Shown here piece after piece: positions 43,043 to 52,797 of a stretch of DNA of 64,000 bases. The notes beneath the pieces are model-generated. The model was not told where the DNA came from. It was given only the letters and a program-made list of their open reading frames with translations, and did not search any database. The stretch's first letter is position 1. Each line of letters starts with the position of its first letter. The position numbers were made by a program, and so were the translations under genes. This stretch comes from JBMYZL01 sp049610385. Lineage in GTDB: Bacteria; Bacteroidota; Bacteroidia; Flavobacteriales_D; Sanyastnellaceae. The stretch spans positions 1 through 64,000 of the forward strand of contig JBMYZL010000008.1 in assembly GCA_049610385.1 (NCBI GenBank). Reading direction: 5' to 3'.

Positions 43043-45016
43043 ATGCTCAATTTGTCTGCCATCGGCGTCCATTTCGGTCAGAGAACTCTTTTCGAAAAAC
43101 TGGATTTGTTCATTGGAAAACGTGAGCGTGTTGGGCTTGTGGGACGCAATGGTGCGGGAAAGTCCACCCTCCTGAAAATCATTGCTGGCGAACAAAACCC
43201 AAGCGAAGGCTCTGTCAGCACTCCGAATGATTACCGAATGGGCTATCTCCCACAAGAGATGCAACACAATGAAAATGCGACCATCCTAGAAGAAGCCTCC
43301 AGTGCATTTGAAGAAATCCAACAACTGGAAGAGAGCATTCAAAACATCACACGTGAATTGAGCGACCGAACCGATTATGAGTCGGTTGAATATGCGCGTT
43401 TGATTGAATCCTTGACCGACGCCAACGCGCGACTGGACCTCATCGGGGGGGGCAATACAGAAGAACAGGTACAGCGCATTTTGCAGGGATTGGGTTTCAC
43501 ACCGGGAGATATGTCCCGCAAAATGTCTGAATTTTCCGGAGGGTGGAAAATGCGGGTGGAATTGGCCAAACTCTTGTTGATCGCACCAGACTTGCTCCTG
43601 TTGGACGAACCCACGAACCACCTCGACATCGAATCCATCGAATGGTTGGAGGGCTTCTTGCAGCAATCCCCAAGCGCCATTGTCTTGATTTCTCACGACC
43701 GGGCATTTTTGGACAACCTGACCTCACGCACAATCGAAATCACGCCGACCAAGCTATATGATCACAAGGCGAGCTATACGGCATTTCAAATTTGGCGAGA
43801 AGAAGAACGGTTGCGCCAAGAACAAGCGTTCAAAAACCAACAGAAATACATCGGAGACACAGAGCAGCTCATCAACAAGTTCCGCGCGAAGAAAAACAAA
43901 GCCGCATTCGCACAAACCTTGATTCGAAAATTGGACAAAATGGAGCGGATTGAGGTGGATGCCATGGATCGTTCAGACATTCGCTTTCGATTTCCTCCAG
44001 CTCCTCGTTCGGGCAAAGTCACCATTGAAGCTCACAATTTGGGCAAATCATATGGAGATCTTCAAGTGTTCGAAGGAGTCGAGCTCATCATGGCCCGTCA
44101 AGAAAAAGTAGCACTTGTTGGGAAAAATGGCGCCGGCAAAACCACTTTGACCCGGCTCATCTTGGGCCAAGAGACCGGCACAGGCGAATTGACCATTGGT
44201 CACAATGTCGACATCGGTTATTACGCCCAGAACCAGACGGAAGAACTCGATGGCAACCTGACCGTTTTGGAAACTTTAGATGAAGTGGCTGTCGGAGACA
44301 TTCGGAAAAACCTCAGGGGTTTGCTGGGTTCCTTTTTGTTCAGCGGAGAGGATGTCGACAAGAAGGTTAAAGTCCTTTCAGGCGGAGAGAAGGCGCGTCT
44401 CGCACTCTGCAAACTTTTGCTTCATCCATACAATCTTCTCATCCTCGATGAGCCCACAAACCACCTCGATATTCGAGCGAAGGATGTCCTCAAAGAAGCC
44501 CTGCGCGTCTACGACGGTTCGCTCATTGTTGTCTCTCACGATCGCGATTTCCTTGCAGATTTAACGGATTTGGTTTATGAGGTACAACCAAATGGATTGA
44601 AGCAATACATCGGAGATATTCGGGCTTTTTTGCATGAGAAACATGCTTCTAGCATTCGCGCATATGAGGCCAGTGGCCACCGCAACACAGAATCACAGAA
44701 TTCAAACAAAAAAAATAAAACTCATCGCGGAATTGAGGAGAAAACTCACAAGGAAAGCTACGCGGAAAGAAAGGCGAAGGACAAAACCATACGTAAACTC
44801 AAAAACCGCATCAGCAATACAGAAAAGAAGATTCAGGCTCTGGAGCTCCAACTGAAAAAATTGGAACAAGACATGACCCATTTGGGTGATGCGGATCGGT
44901 CCCAAATGACCGAGATGGCATACCGTCACGAAGAATACCAACAACAAATGCAACTGCATTTGGACCAATGGGAATCTGACTCAAGCGAGCTGGATGCGCT
45001 GGAAGACACTTCCTGA
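43043..45016 (+). CDS. ABC-F family ATP-binding protein
   Basis: The 657 residues (start MLNLSAIGVHFGQRTLF) hold two ABC domains without membrane helices: Walker A GRNGAGKST (about 37-45) and GKNGAGKTT (about 360), signatures FSGGWKMRVELAKLL and LSGGEKARLALCKLL, and Walker B LLLLDEPTNHLDIES and LLILDEPTNHLDIRA. The linker between them is the charged arm of ABC-F factors, and the tail is a Lys/Glu-rich coiled coil. ABC-F proteins act on ribosomes as translation factors or antibiotic-protection factors. Resistance is not suggested by the sequence; a housekeeping Uup/YheS-like role is likelier. Confidence 0.93.
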   Translation: MLNLSAIGVHFGQRTLFEKLDLFIGKRERVGLVGRNGAGKSTLLKIIAGEQNPSEGSVSTPNDYRMGYLPQEMQHNENATILEEASSAFEEIQQLEESIQNITRELSDRTDYESVEYARLIESLTDANARLDLIGGGNTEEQVQRILQGLGFTPGDMSRKMSEFSGGWKMRVELAKLLLIAPDLLLLDEPTNHLDIESIEWLEGFLQQSPSAIVLISHDRAFLDNLTSRTIEITPTKLYDHKASYTAFQIWREEERLRQEQAFKNQQKYIGDTEQLINKFRAKKNKAAFAQTLIRKLDKMERIEVDAMDRSDIRFRFPPAPRSGKVTIEAHNLGKSYGDLQVFEGVELIMARQEKVALVGKNGAGKTTLTRLILGQETGTGELTIGHNVDIGYYAQNQTEELDGNLTVLETLDEVAVGDIRKNLRGLLGSFLFSGEDVDKKVKVLSGGEKARLALCKLLLHPYNLLILDEPTNHLDIRAKDVLKEALRVYDGSLIVVSHDRDFLADLTDLVYEVQPNGLKQYIGDIRAFLHEKHASSIRAYEASGHRNTESQNSNKKNKTHRGIEEKTHKESYAERKAKDKTIRKLKNRISNTEKKIQALELQLKKLEQDMTHLGDADRSQMTEMAYRHEEYQQQMQLHLDQWESDSSELDALEDTS

Positions 45017-45135
45017 AACAACCAACAAGGTTGACCCAAAGTCCTTGACATGGTTTTGATTCCGAGAAATTCAGCCCACCCGGATTGTCAACTCAAATTT
45101 CAGTTGAAAAATTTGTGGAAATTCATTTTTACTTA

Positions 45136-45167
45136 TTTGAATTCTGCGAAACTCCTGCACTATATTG
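45136..45167 (+). promoter_or_regulatory. promoter of the PorG-like gene
   Basis: TTTG at 45136-45139 is followed after 21 bases by TATATTG at 45161-45167, close to the Bacteroidota consensus. The first possible ATG is only five bases later (45173), with others at 45176 and 45182, so the leader is absent or under ten bases. Confidence 0.55.
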
Positions 45168-45172
45168 CCCGT

Positions 45173-46099
45173 ATGATGTCTATGCACAAGTATTTCATTG
45201 TTTTCGCCTCATTGCTTGGCGGTTTTTCCGTGGCTACAGGTCAGAAAACGGTTGATCTTGAGGCGGGTCTTGTTTTGGGCGGAGCCAATTACCTCGGCGA
45301 AATTGGAGGTGTTTATGAGCCCCGGCCGTCCCTTTTGGACATTCGCATGGATCAGACTTCACCAGCAGTTGGTGGCTTTTTCACCGTTGGCATTCACCCA
45401 AGGGTGGGCATCAAAACCTCAGTCAATTATGTCCAAATCAAGGGCGACGACGCAGCTTCAAGTGACGCGGCCCGCCGCGCCCGAAATTTGAACTTTCGAA
45501 ATCGCATGATCGAGTTCGGGCTGACTGCCGAAATCACTGCAGCTACGATTCAAGATTTGACCCATGAAGGTTCATCCAATCCCAGCTTCTCCACGAATTT
45601 AGAGCTAAATGTGTTCGGGGGACTTTTCGGCGTGTTGCACAACCCCATGGCCCGAATCACATACGATCCCAACAACATGTGGGAAGACCGTTATTATGAA
45701 TTGCGGCCCTTGAGAACAGAAGGACAAATTGAAGAATATTCGAAACTCATCGCTGTTGTTCCAGTAGGATTTGGTCTGCATATCAACGTTCGGAACACCT
45801 GGAAATTTGGGATTGAAGCTTCTTACCGAACCACATTCACGGACTACTTGGACGACATTTCAGGCCAATATGCTGACCCCAATTCGTTGGATCCGCTCGC
45901 TCGGGCCCTGAGTTCTCAAAGCAATGAATACATCATCGCTTTGATCAATGATCCAGCATCAGGAAGTGTATCAAACCACCAGTACAGCGAAGGCGGCACG
46001 TATCGTGGAAATCCTTTGACCAATGACGGTTATGGCACTGTTCAGTTCACCATTTCCAGAGTATTGAAGAGCATCAATAAGGGCAATTCCAGATTCTGA
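45173..46099 (+). CDS. DUF6089/PorG-like outer-membrane protein
   Basis: The 308-residue product has a signal peptide (YFIVFASLLGGFSVATGQ) and the DUF6089 pattern: DLEAGLVLGGANYLGEIGG at the mature start, NLEFNVFGGLFG-like NLELNVFGGLFGVLHN, and LIAVVPVGFGLHINV, NTWKFGIEASYRTTFTDYLDDISGQY. PorG of Porphyromonas, a T9SS outer-membrane protein that contacts the GldK-GldN ring, belongs to this group, so a T9SS role is likely, though the gene is separated from gldKLMN by the ABC-F gene. The exact start among three nearby ATGs is open. Confidence 0.8.
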   Translation: MMSMHKYFIVFASLLGGFSVATGQKTVDLEAGLVLGGANYLGEIGGVYEPRPSLLDIRMDQTSPAVGGFFTVGIHPRVGIKTSVNYVQIKGDDAASSDAARRARNLNFRNRMIEFGLTAEITAATIQDLTHEGSSNPSFSTNLELNVFGGLFGVLHNPMARITYDPNNMWEDRYYELRPLRTEGQIEEYSKLIAVVPVGFGLHINVRNTWKFGIEASYRTTFTDYLDDISGQYADPNSLDPLARALSSQSNEYIIALINDPASGSVSNHQYSEGGTYRGNPLTNDGYGTVQFTISRVLKSINKGNSRF

Positions 46100-46130
46100 T
46101 TGGGTTGGAATTGCACATGAAATGGGACCG

Positions 46131-46153
46131 CAGACATTGATGCTGTCTTTTTT
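46131..46153 (+). terminator. weak intrinsic terminator after the PorG-like gene
   Basis: AGACA at 46132-46136 pairs with TGTCT at 46144-46148 around a seven-base loop and is followed by T residues to 46153. The stem is short, so the call is tentative. It touches the stop of the convergent pseudouridine synthase gene. Confidence 0.4.
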
Positions 46154-47198
46154 ACGCGGCACCTTGATTCAAGTAGTTTCTCCATTTGCCCAGAATGTAG
46201 TTCATGTCATCCGGCATCTCGGAATCAAATGACAACCACTGCTCGGACTCAGGATGAACAAACCCCAAAGTTTTCGCATGAAGTGCTTGCCGCGGCAACT
46301 GCTCGAAGCAGTTGTGCAGAAATTGCGTGTACTTGCCATTCTGAACGCCTTTGACCGCCCGATTTCCGCCATATTGCACGTCACCAAACAACGGATGTCC
46401 GATGTGCTGCATGTGCACCCGAATTTGATGGGTCCGGCCCGTTTCCAGTTTGCATTCCACCAAAGTCACAGGTCCGAAACGTTCCAAAACCTTGTAATGC
46501 GTCACAGCGTGCTTTCCTGTTGAAGCATCGGGGTAAACCATTTGAATTTTTCGGTCTCTTGAACTCCTTCCGATGTGACCCTCAACAATTCCATCGGATT
46601 CCAAATCTCCCCAAACCAAGGCCCAATAACGACGCTCCACGGTGCGCTCAAAAAATTGATTGCTCAAATCCGTCATCGCTCGCTCTGTCTTCCCCAGAAC
46701 CATCAACCCAGTTGTGTCTTTGTCCAATCGATGCACCAAACCTGGACGCGGAATTTCAGTGTCCTTGTGTTTGGGCGTGGACAAATCCGGGGGCAAATCA
46801 ATTTGTTGTTGTTGCAGATGCCATACCACACCATGGATCAAAGTGCCTGAATAGTTGCCATTGCCTGGATGAACCACCATACCCGAGGGTTTATTCAGAA
46901 CCAAAACATCTGCGTCCTCATGGAGGATTGCCAAATCCATTGGCTCCGGAATCAATTCAAATTGCACCACGGGCTTCGGCAGTTCTATGGTGACCACATC
47001 AAAAGCTTTGACTTTGTGGTTGCTTTTCACTGGTACACCATTCACCCGAACATAGCCCGCCTTGGCAGATTGTTGCAACTTCGAACGCGAGATGTGTGCC
47101 ACCAAATTCGTCAAGAACTTGTCCACCCGCAATGGCTTCTGTCCCGCATCCGCCTCGAGCCGGTGATGCTCATGAAGTGACTCCTCTTCTCCTTCCAT
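46152..47198 (-). CDS. rluD: RluA-family 23S rRNA pseudouridine synthase (RluD-like)
   Basis: The 348-residue enzyme converts specific rRNA uridines to pseudouridine. It starts at MEGEEESLHEHH, where the ATG overlaps the stop of the preceding gene (TGATG). An S4 domain (LRVDKFLTNLVAHISRSKLQQSAKAGYVRVNG, about 25-75) precedes the catalytic domain with VLNKPSGMVVHPG, the catalytic Asp in PGLVHRLDKDTTGLMV and TGRTHQIRVHMQHIGHPLFGD. RluD-type specificity (helix 69) is likely from domain order and common synteny with a PASTA protein gene, but RluC or others cannot be excluded. Confidence 0.9.
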   Translation of the reverse strand: MEGEEESLHEHHRLEADAGQKPLRVDKFLTNLVAHISRSKLQQSAKAGYVRVNGVPVKSNHKVKAFDVVTIELPKPVVQFELIPEPMDLAILHEDADVLVLNKPSGMVVHPGNGNYSGTLIHGVVWHLQQQQIDLPPDLSTPKHKDTEIPRPGLVHRLDKDTTGLMVLGKTERAMTDLSNQFFERTVERRYWALVWGDLESDGIVEGHIGRSSRDRKIQMVYPDASTGKHAVTHYKVLERFGPVTLVECKLETGRTHQIRVHMQHIGHPLFGDVQYGGNRAVKGVQNGKYTQFLHNCFEQLPRQALHAKTLGFVHPESEQWLSFDSEMPDDMNYILGKWRNYLNQGAA

Positions 47199-49129
47199 CA
47201 CCGTTGCAGCATGATCCGCGCCCAATGCCCCGAAGGCTCATGTCTGAGCAAATAAATGCCAGTGGATGAGATGGATGCCAAATCAATCACTTGCCAGCCT
47301 ACTCCTTGTGTATGGCCTCGAGCGCATACACGACCCTGCCCATCACACAAAGTCCAAGCGCCCACATCTGGCCAGCGCACATTCAATTCACCAGATGCAT
47401 GCGGATTCGGATAGACAGACAACAAAGCGGCTTGGCCGGTTTCGGCAGCTGGCGCCGGTCTTTCAGTGCTCAACCACACCCCAGCCATGCCGGCACGAAA
47501 CACCGGACGAATCATGACTGAGCCTTCGATGGCAGATGAGGTCCAGCTGCCACCTAGTCCTAACAAATAATGGAGAGCTCCAAGGTTTGAATTCGTGTTC
47601 TTATCCAACCCCAAATTCAACATGACTTCAGATGATTGGATCAAGCCCACATGCAAGGGCCCAGCTTCTACAGGGATTGGATCGTCAAACGGATAAAAGG
47701 AAAATACATCATAACCGTCAGTGAAGTACTGCGGGGTGTGCAGAACATAATTCTCACCCAACTCCTCACCCGGCACACCCGCATCATCTGACCATGCCCG
47801 CAACAAAAAAGTTTCATCGTCAGCATTCGTATAATAGGGCGTAAAATGAATGGCCAGCCCCATCAGGGTGTCCGCTTCAGCCACGGGAAAGCGCAATGCG
47901 AGTTTGGCTCCGGCTGATGTCAACGCGTAGGCCTTTTCTGCCGTTCCATCGTCATAAGCATAATCATTCAAAAACACCTGTTGAAAGACGATGCTATCAT
48001 TATCCGGCACCCCCACTTTCTGTTCTTGAAAAATGCCCACGGAAGTCTCCCAAAAACTCACATTGAAAATCGCGGCGGTATCACTTGCGGCAGGATCAAA
48101 CACGAAATCGCTGCCCTCGGGATTGTTGCCGACATAATGGCCAGTCGTAAACGTACTTGATGGAAGGACATTCGTGTTTTGAAAGAAGTTGTCCTGTTCA
48201 ACAATGCTGCTACCGCCGACATATTCAACCACAAATCCCGTGGCGATATTTGCACCTTGGGTGTTGCTGAAATTGCGCTGCAACGTTGTTGTGCTGTCCC
48301 GCATGAATCCCGGAGGATTTGTCTGAAAATGGGTCCATGGCATTCGGGTAAAACCCGACAGCAGGGAATTCTCCGGTTCAATGTATGAAACCTCAGTGAG
48401 AACGTCGAATGTCTCGGGATTGATGCCGTCATTGAGCAGCACATAGTCAAGATGCCACAAATCTACATTGCCACTCAAAGCGCCATAATTTCGGAATCGA
48501 AACTGAAAATTAGACGTGAGGTAGATCGACGTGTCCACCGGAACAAAGACCCGATCAAAGACATCCACTTGTGACGAATCTGTTGACCAAACTTCCTCCC
48601 AAACTGGATTTCCCGTGATGGCATCCGTGGCTTTAAACTCCACAATCAATTCGTCCTCACCATCATCGGGGTGATTTCCCCTGCCCCCTCCTTGGTAATG
48701 AAAGACCAAGTGGATGTTGCTGTTCACCGGATACCCACTGAGGTTGATTGGCCGCGAGGTCAAGGTGTCCGCCCAGCCGGCCTCATCCACATTGTTGAAA
48801 CTGTATGGATAGCCTTCGTGGTCTAAACCATCCAAAGTCGCAACACCAAAAGTCGGGGGTGCAATGGCATAGGTTGACGTCAACCGCGCAGAAGCATCAG
48901 CCCATCGCCAATGTGGCAGATATTCCATCGGAGACGAAGCGAGACTGGGGGTTGAAAAATCATCGAAAAACGGCAAATTCAAAGAACCTCCTCGTTGTTC
49001 AGATTGCCCAACCACATGTCGCTCTGGGGCCTCCACTGGGACAAATAACAAATCATGTTCCCATTCTTGAGCACAGGCCGAACTGAAAAACACCAACAAA
49101 ACGCTGGCGCTGAGGCACTGTCGATGCAT
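47198..49129 (-). CDS. secreted protein with T9SS type A C-terminal sorting domain
   Basis: The 643-residue protein starts at MHRQCLSASVLLVFFSSACAQ, a good signal peptide; an ATG at 49192 would add 21 residues. The middle part has beta-rich sequence with FFDDFS and several Asp-rich loops, and no enzyme motif I can identify. The last 80 residues are a type A sorting domain (LLSVYPNPHASGELNVRW, then STGIYLLRHEPSG and a basic end), which directs export by the type IX system encoded elsewhere in this window. It lies between the PASTA gene and rluD. Confidence 0.85.
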   Translation of the reverse strand: MHRQCLSASVLLVFFSSACAQEWEHDLLFVPVEAPERHVVGQSEQRGGSLNLPFFDDFSTPSLASSPMEYLPHWRWADASARLTSTYAIAPPTFGVATLDGLDHEGYPYSFNNVDEAGWADTLTSRPINLSGYPVNSNIHLVFHYQGGGRGNHPDDGEDELIVEFKATDAITGNPVWEEVWSTDSSQVDVFDRVFVPVDTSIYLTSNFQFRFRNYGALSGNVDLWHLDYVLLNDGINPETFDVLTEVSYIEPENSLLSGFTRMPWTHFQTNPPGFMRDSTTTLQRNFSNTQGANIATGFVVEYVGGSSIVEQDNFFQNTNVLPSSTFTTGHYVGNNPEGSDFVFDPAASDTAAIFNVSFWETSVGIFQEQKVGVPDNDSIVFQQVFLNDYAYDDGTAEKAYALTSAGAKLALRFPVAEADTLMGLAIHFTPYYTNADDETFLLRAWSDDAGVPGEELGENYVLHTPQYFTDGYDVFSFYPFDDPIPVEAGPLHVGLIQSSEVMLNLGLDKNTNSNLGALHYLLGLGGSWTSSAIEGSVMIRPVFRAGMAGVWLSTERPAPAAETGQAALLSVYPNPHASGELNVRWPDVGAWTLCDGQGRVCARGHTQGVGWQVIDLASISSTGIYLLRHEPSGHWARIMLQR

Positions 49130-49200
49130 CCTGGAAAAAGATGCACAAACAGCTGTGAATTTGCAGGCCGATATGATTTGCTTCAATCTCATGGTTCCAA

Positions 49201-50001
49201 TTATAACGCGGATCTTGGGATTCCTCCTTGTTCCCCAAGATACAAATCCAATTCCGTCCCCGCAGGGAGCAGGGCCTCATCGTTTGACCCTGGATGTTGT
49301 TCCAAAACAACGGCCGCCAAAGAATCCTCCAAATCCTCAATTTCAAGTGAAAATTCCACCAGGCCAAGACTGAGTTGGGACCGGCGAATTAAGGTTCTTG
49401 CACTGTCCAATACCAACCCCCTGCAATCGGGAACAGCTACCAATTCAGAAGTCGTCCTGCCATAGTACATGGTGATGGCTTGTCCCCTTCGGACCCTGTC
49501 TTGGGGACGGAGGATTTGGCCCTTTTCATTTTCCAAACGAATGACCCGATTCACAAGAGAAACATTGGGCTCAGCCACCTCCCGAACTCGATATCCTTTG
49601 TTTTCAAGAACAATGCGGGCCACGCTCAAATCCTGACCCTCCTCCACACCCACAAATTCAGCAGGTGGAGTCGCCCGATAAGTCGTGAGATAAATGTTAC
49701 GTCCAGACTTGATTCCACTTCCTGCAGGGGGGATTTGTTCCAAGACATGGTGAGGTCGGCCTTGGTCTGCATAAATGCTGTCCAAATGCACCACTGAAAT
49801 GTTCAAACCCTGGCAAACTGATATGGCCTCGTCCAAATGCAAACCTTTCAACTCAGGCATATCAATGCGCTCCCCATGACGGCTGTAGAAGTGCAAAAAA
49901 AGCCAAGTGCCTATCAGAATCACGCCCCAAGCCAATCCCACCCGAAACCCTGTTCGGAGAAAGGCCTTGCTGAAAATGAACCGGAGCCAATCTTTCATCA
50001 A
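49201..50001 (-). CDS. PASTA-domain membrane protein
   Basis: The 266-residue protein has one N-terminal membrane helix (about 18-38) followed by three PASTA repeats (about 45-110, 112-185, 188-258; RIDMPELKGLHLDEAISVC, AEFVGVEEGQDLSVARIVLENKGY and VAVPDCRGLVLDSARTLIRRS). PASTA domains bind peptidoglycan fragments or stabilise penicillin-binding proteins and kinases; here there is no kinase or transpeptidase domain. Bacteroidota often carry such a gene next to an rluD gene. Its start overlaps the purL stop by four bases. Confidence 0.88.
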   Translation of the reverse strand: MMKDWLRFIFSKAFLRTGFRVGLAWGVILIGTWLFLHFYSRHGERIDMPELKGLHLDEAISVCQGLNISVVHLDSIYADQGRPHHVLEQIPPAGSGIKSGRNIYLTTYRATPPAEFVGVEEGQDLSVARIVLENKGYRVREVAEPNVSLVNRVIRLENEKGQILRPQDRVRRGQAITMYYGRTTSELVAVPDCRGLVLDSARTLIRRSQLSLGLVEFSLEIEDLEDSLAAVVLEQHPGSNDEALLPAGTELDLYLGEQGGIPRSAL

Positions 50002-52241
50002 GCCTCCATTTCCTCAGCCAAAACGTTGTCATAAGTGTTGCGATGACCCTCGCAAAAACCAAAGGACTGGCCATCCACTTGCAGCTTGCCCTTGGTTACA
50101 TGGCCCAAGAGCATCACCGGAACATCGAACTCTTCGATGACGTCGAGCAACATGTCTTGTTGGCCTTCTGTGCAAGAAATGACGACGCGGCCAGCACCTT
50201 CACCAAAAAGGAATGCATCCAATCGAATCTCGTCATCCGTCACAATGTCAAAACCCAATCCCCTCGGCATCGCCATTTCAAGCAACGTCACCCACAACCC
50301 GCCATCGGATACATCATGACAAGATTGAATGGTAGATCGGCGTATGGCTTCACGAATACAAGCTTGGATTTTGACTTCCGCTTCCATGTTGAAATGTGGC
50401 GCAGGAGTGCGCTCAACCCCCCGAATGCCACTGACATATTCGCTGGCTGCAATGTCATTTGTGACCTCCCCCAACAAAAACAACAGCTCTCCTTTTTCCT
50501 TGAAATCCAAAGACATGTGTAGGTTGGCATCTTCCATGACCCCAATCATGCCGATTGTGGGTGTGGGGAATACCGCTGTGGCGGTACCATCCTCGTGAGC
50601 AGTTTGGTTGTAAAAGCTCACATTGCCACCAGTTACAGGGGTTTTCAAGGCCTCACATGCCCGACCCATCCCTTGAATGGCACCGACAAATTGCCAATAC
50701 ACTTCTGGGTTGTACGGATTGCCAAAATTGAGGCAGTTCGTGATGGCACTGGGCTCAGCACCTGTGCAACTGATGTTTCTCGCCGCCTCAGCCACTGCCA
50801 TGGCCGTCCCCACTTCGGGGTCAGCTTCCACATAACGGGCATTGCAATCCACTGTCAATGCCAAGGCTTTTTTTGTTCCTCGAATCGTGACCACCCCAGC
50901 GTCAGAAGGACGATTTGTGCTTCTGTTGATGGTCCCCACCATGGAATCATACTGGCGGGTGACCCAATTCTTGGATGCGATGTTTGGCCGTTCAATCAAA
51001 GACTCCGCGATTTCCACTGCCTCTTCCAAACTGGGGACTGGCACACTGCTTGCATCCCAGGTCTGCGCCTCTGCATACCAAGCCGGTTCGGTGTATTCCC
51101 GGTCATACACAGGCGCCCCACCACCCAAAACCAAGGTGTCCGCTGGGACCTCTGCCACACACTGGCCAGCGGAAAAATAGCGCAGGGAATTTCCTTCCGT
51201 GACCACACCTATCTCCACAGCATGCAAATCCCATTTCTCGAAAATGGCTTCAACTTCCGCTTCTTGACCTCTTTTCACCACAACCAACATCCGCTCTTGA
51301 GACTCACTGAGTAGAATTTCAAAAGGTTCCATGTCTTGTTGACGCAAAGGCACCTTATCCAAATCGATGTCCATGCCCACCTGGCCGGCGGCACTCATCT
51401 CGGACGTCGAACAAGTGATGCCCGCTGCACCCATGTCCTGCATGCCCACCACGGCATCTGTTCCCGCCAATTCAAGTGTGGCCTCGAGCAGCAATTTCTC
51501 TTGAAATGGATCGCCTACCTGGACACTCGGCAAATCCTCTGCGCTGTCTGATGTGATGTCCTTGGAGGCGAAGGAAGCCCCTTGGATGCCATCCTTTCCA
51601 GTCGAAGAACCCACAATGTAGACCGGATTACCCACACCGGAAGCGGTAGCTGAAATGATTTGGTCTGTTTTCAAAATTCCTACGGACATGGCATTGACGA
51701 GGGGATTGGCTTGATAGGATGGGTCAAAAAAGACTTCCCCTCCAACCACCGGCACACCAAAGCTGTTCCCGTAATCCCCGATGCCTTTCACAACGCCTTC
51801 CAGCAACCATTTCGTACGTGGGTGCTCCAAATCCCCGAATCGCAAACTGTTCAACTGAGCAATGGGGCGAGCACCCATCGTGAAAATATCTCGGTTGATA
51901 CCGCCCACGCCAGTCGCTGCGCCCTGATAAGGCTCCAGCGCTGAAGGGTGGTTATGAGACTCAATCTTGAATGCACACCCCAGCCCATCACCAATGTCCA
52001 CGATGCCCGCGTTTTCCTCCCCTGCTTTGACCAACATGTGGGGCCCTTCCTTCGGGAGGGTTTTCAACCACTTGATGCTGTTCTTGTATGAACAATGTTC
52101 ACTCCACATGACGCTGTAGATGCACATTTCCGTGAAGTTGGGCGTCCGTCCCAAATGGGAAGTGATCGCTTCAAATTCTTCAGGGCGCAGGCCCATTTCT
52201 TCGGCTTGAGCGAGGGTTGCAGTTGCGGTTGAAGCTTGCAT
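49998..52241 (-). CDS. purL: phosphoribosylformylglycinamidine synthase subunit PurL (short form)
   Basis: PurL makes FGAM from FGAR with ATP and ammonia from PurQ, in purine synthesis. The 747 residues (start MQASTATATLAQAEEMG) contain MWSEHCSYKNS, KAGEENAGIVDIGDG, KIESHNHPSALEPYQGAATGVGG, and GMQDMGAAGITCSTSEMSAAGQ. The second half has TGGNVSFYNQT, and the catalytic-domain end is DVSDGGLWVTLLEMA. Length marks the short form that needs separate PurS and PurQ, which are not in the window. A long-form glutaminase domain is absent. The PASTA gene overlaps its stop. Confidence 0.96.
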   Translation of the reverse strand: MQASTATATLAQAEEMGLRPEEFEAITSHLGRTPNFTEMCIYSVMWSEHCSYKNSIKWLKTLPKEGPHMLVKAGEENAGIVDIGDGLGCAFKIESHNHPSALEPYQGAATGVGGINRDIFTMGARPIAQLNSLRFGDLEHPRTKWLLEGVVKGIGDYGNSFGVPVVGGEVFFDPSYQANPLVNAMSVGILKTDQIISATASGVGNPVYIVGSSTGKDGIQGASFASKDITSDSAEDLPSVQVGDPFQEKLLLEATLELAGTDAVVGMQDMGAAGITCSTSEMSAAGQVGMDIDLDKVPLRQQDMEPFEILLSESQERMLVVVKRGQEAEVEAIFEKWDLHAVEIGVVTEGNSLRYFSAGQCVAEVPADTLVLGGGAPVYDREYTEPAWYAEAQTWDASSVPVPSLEEAVEIAESLIERPNIASKNWVTRQYDSMVGTINRSTNRPSDAGVVTIRGTKKALALTVDCNARYVEADPEVGTAMAVAEAARNISCTGAEPSAITNCLNFGNPYNPEVYWQFVGAIQGMGRACEALKTPVTGGNVSFYNQTAHEDGTATAVFPTPTIGMIGVMEDANLHMSLDFKEKGELLFLLGEVTNDIAASEYVSGIRGVERTPAPHFNMEAEVKIQACIREAIRRSTIQSCHDVSDGGLWVTLLEMAMPRGLGFDIVTDDEIRLDAFLFGEGAGRVVISCTEGQQDMLLDVIEEFDVPVMLLGHVTKGKLQVDGQSFGFCEGHRNTYDNVLAEEMEA

Positions 52242-52279
52242 AAAAAAAGGCGATTTGTAAATCGATTCAATTTGAATGT

Positions 52280-52287
52280 CAAAAATA
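52280..52287 (-). promoter_or_regulatory. -7 promoter element TATTTTTG before purL
   Basis: On the minus strand TATTTTTG matches TAnnTTTG, 38 bases before the purL ATG. A good -33 box is not seen. No PurR-like or purine riboswitch element is recognisable in the 94-base gap shared with the divergent dtd gene. Confidence 0.4.
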
Positions 52288-52335
52288 CGTTTACCCCGCC
52301 ACTCACCCACGGCTTAGACAGCTTAACTTGCCCAC

Positions 52336-52782
52336 ATGCGAGTGATCATTCAGCGCGTCAGTCGGGCAACGGTTCATGTCGAAGGCCTTTTGGTCGGACA
52401 AATCCAGCGAGGGTTGCTGATTCTGCTGGGCATTGAAGAGGAGGATGGCCAGGAAGACATTGAATGGCTTTGTGGAAAAATCACGAACATGCGCATTTTT
52501 CCCGATGAATCAGGCAAAATGAACGCCTCTATTCAAGACATCTCAGGAGCAGCCCTTGTGGTGAGCCAATTCACCCTGCATGCCTCCACCAAGAAAGGCA
52601 ATCGACCCAGTTTCATCCGCGCAGCACGCCCAGAAATTTCCATCCCATTGTACGAAAGGTTTGTCCAAGTTTTGGGCCAAACCCTGCCCGTAGAAACGGG
52701 TCAGTTTGGCGCCATGATGAAGGTTGAACTCGTCAATGATGGGCCCGTCACCATCTCCATGGACAGCAAAAACAAGGAATAA
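52336..52782 (+). CDS. dtd: D-aminoacyl-tRNA deacylase
   Basis: Dtd frees tRNA from wrongly attached D-amino acids and glycine. The 148 residues have the family start MRVIIQRVSRATVHVEG, the active-site motif VSQFTLHAS (SQxT) and the cross-subunit motif NDGPVTISMDS (Gly-cisPro). The ATG follows TAACTTG by only five bases. The MazG gene begins 15 bases after its stop. Confidence 0.97.
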   Translation: MRVIIQRVSRATVHVEGLLVGQIQRGLLILLGIEEEDGQEDIEWLCGKITNMRIFPDESGKMNASIQDISGAALVVSQFTLHASTKKGNRPSFIRAARPEISIPLYERFVQVLGQTLPVETGQFGAMMKVELVNDGPVTISMDSKNKE

Positions 52783-52797
52783 ATCCACCACACCAGC

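Noticed and set aside
43043..45016. ABC-F gene as an antibiotic resistance determinant
   Set aside because: The charged inter-domain linker and coiled-coil tail fit a housekeeping ABC-F factor, and there is no resistance or mobile context.
47198..49129. Possible peptidase or glycosidase activity in the T9SS cargo protein
   Set aside because: No catalytic motif could be seen; only signal peptide, beta-rich body and sorting domain are supported.
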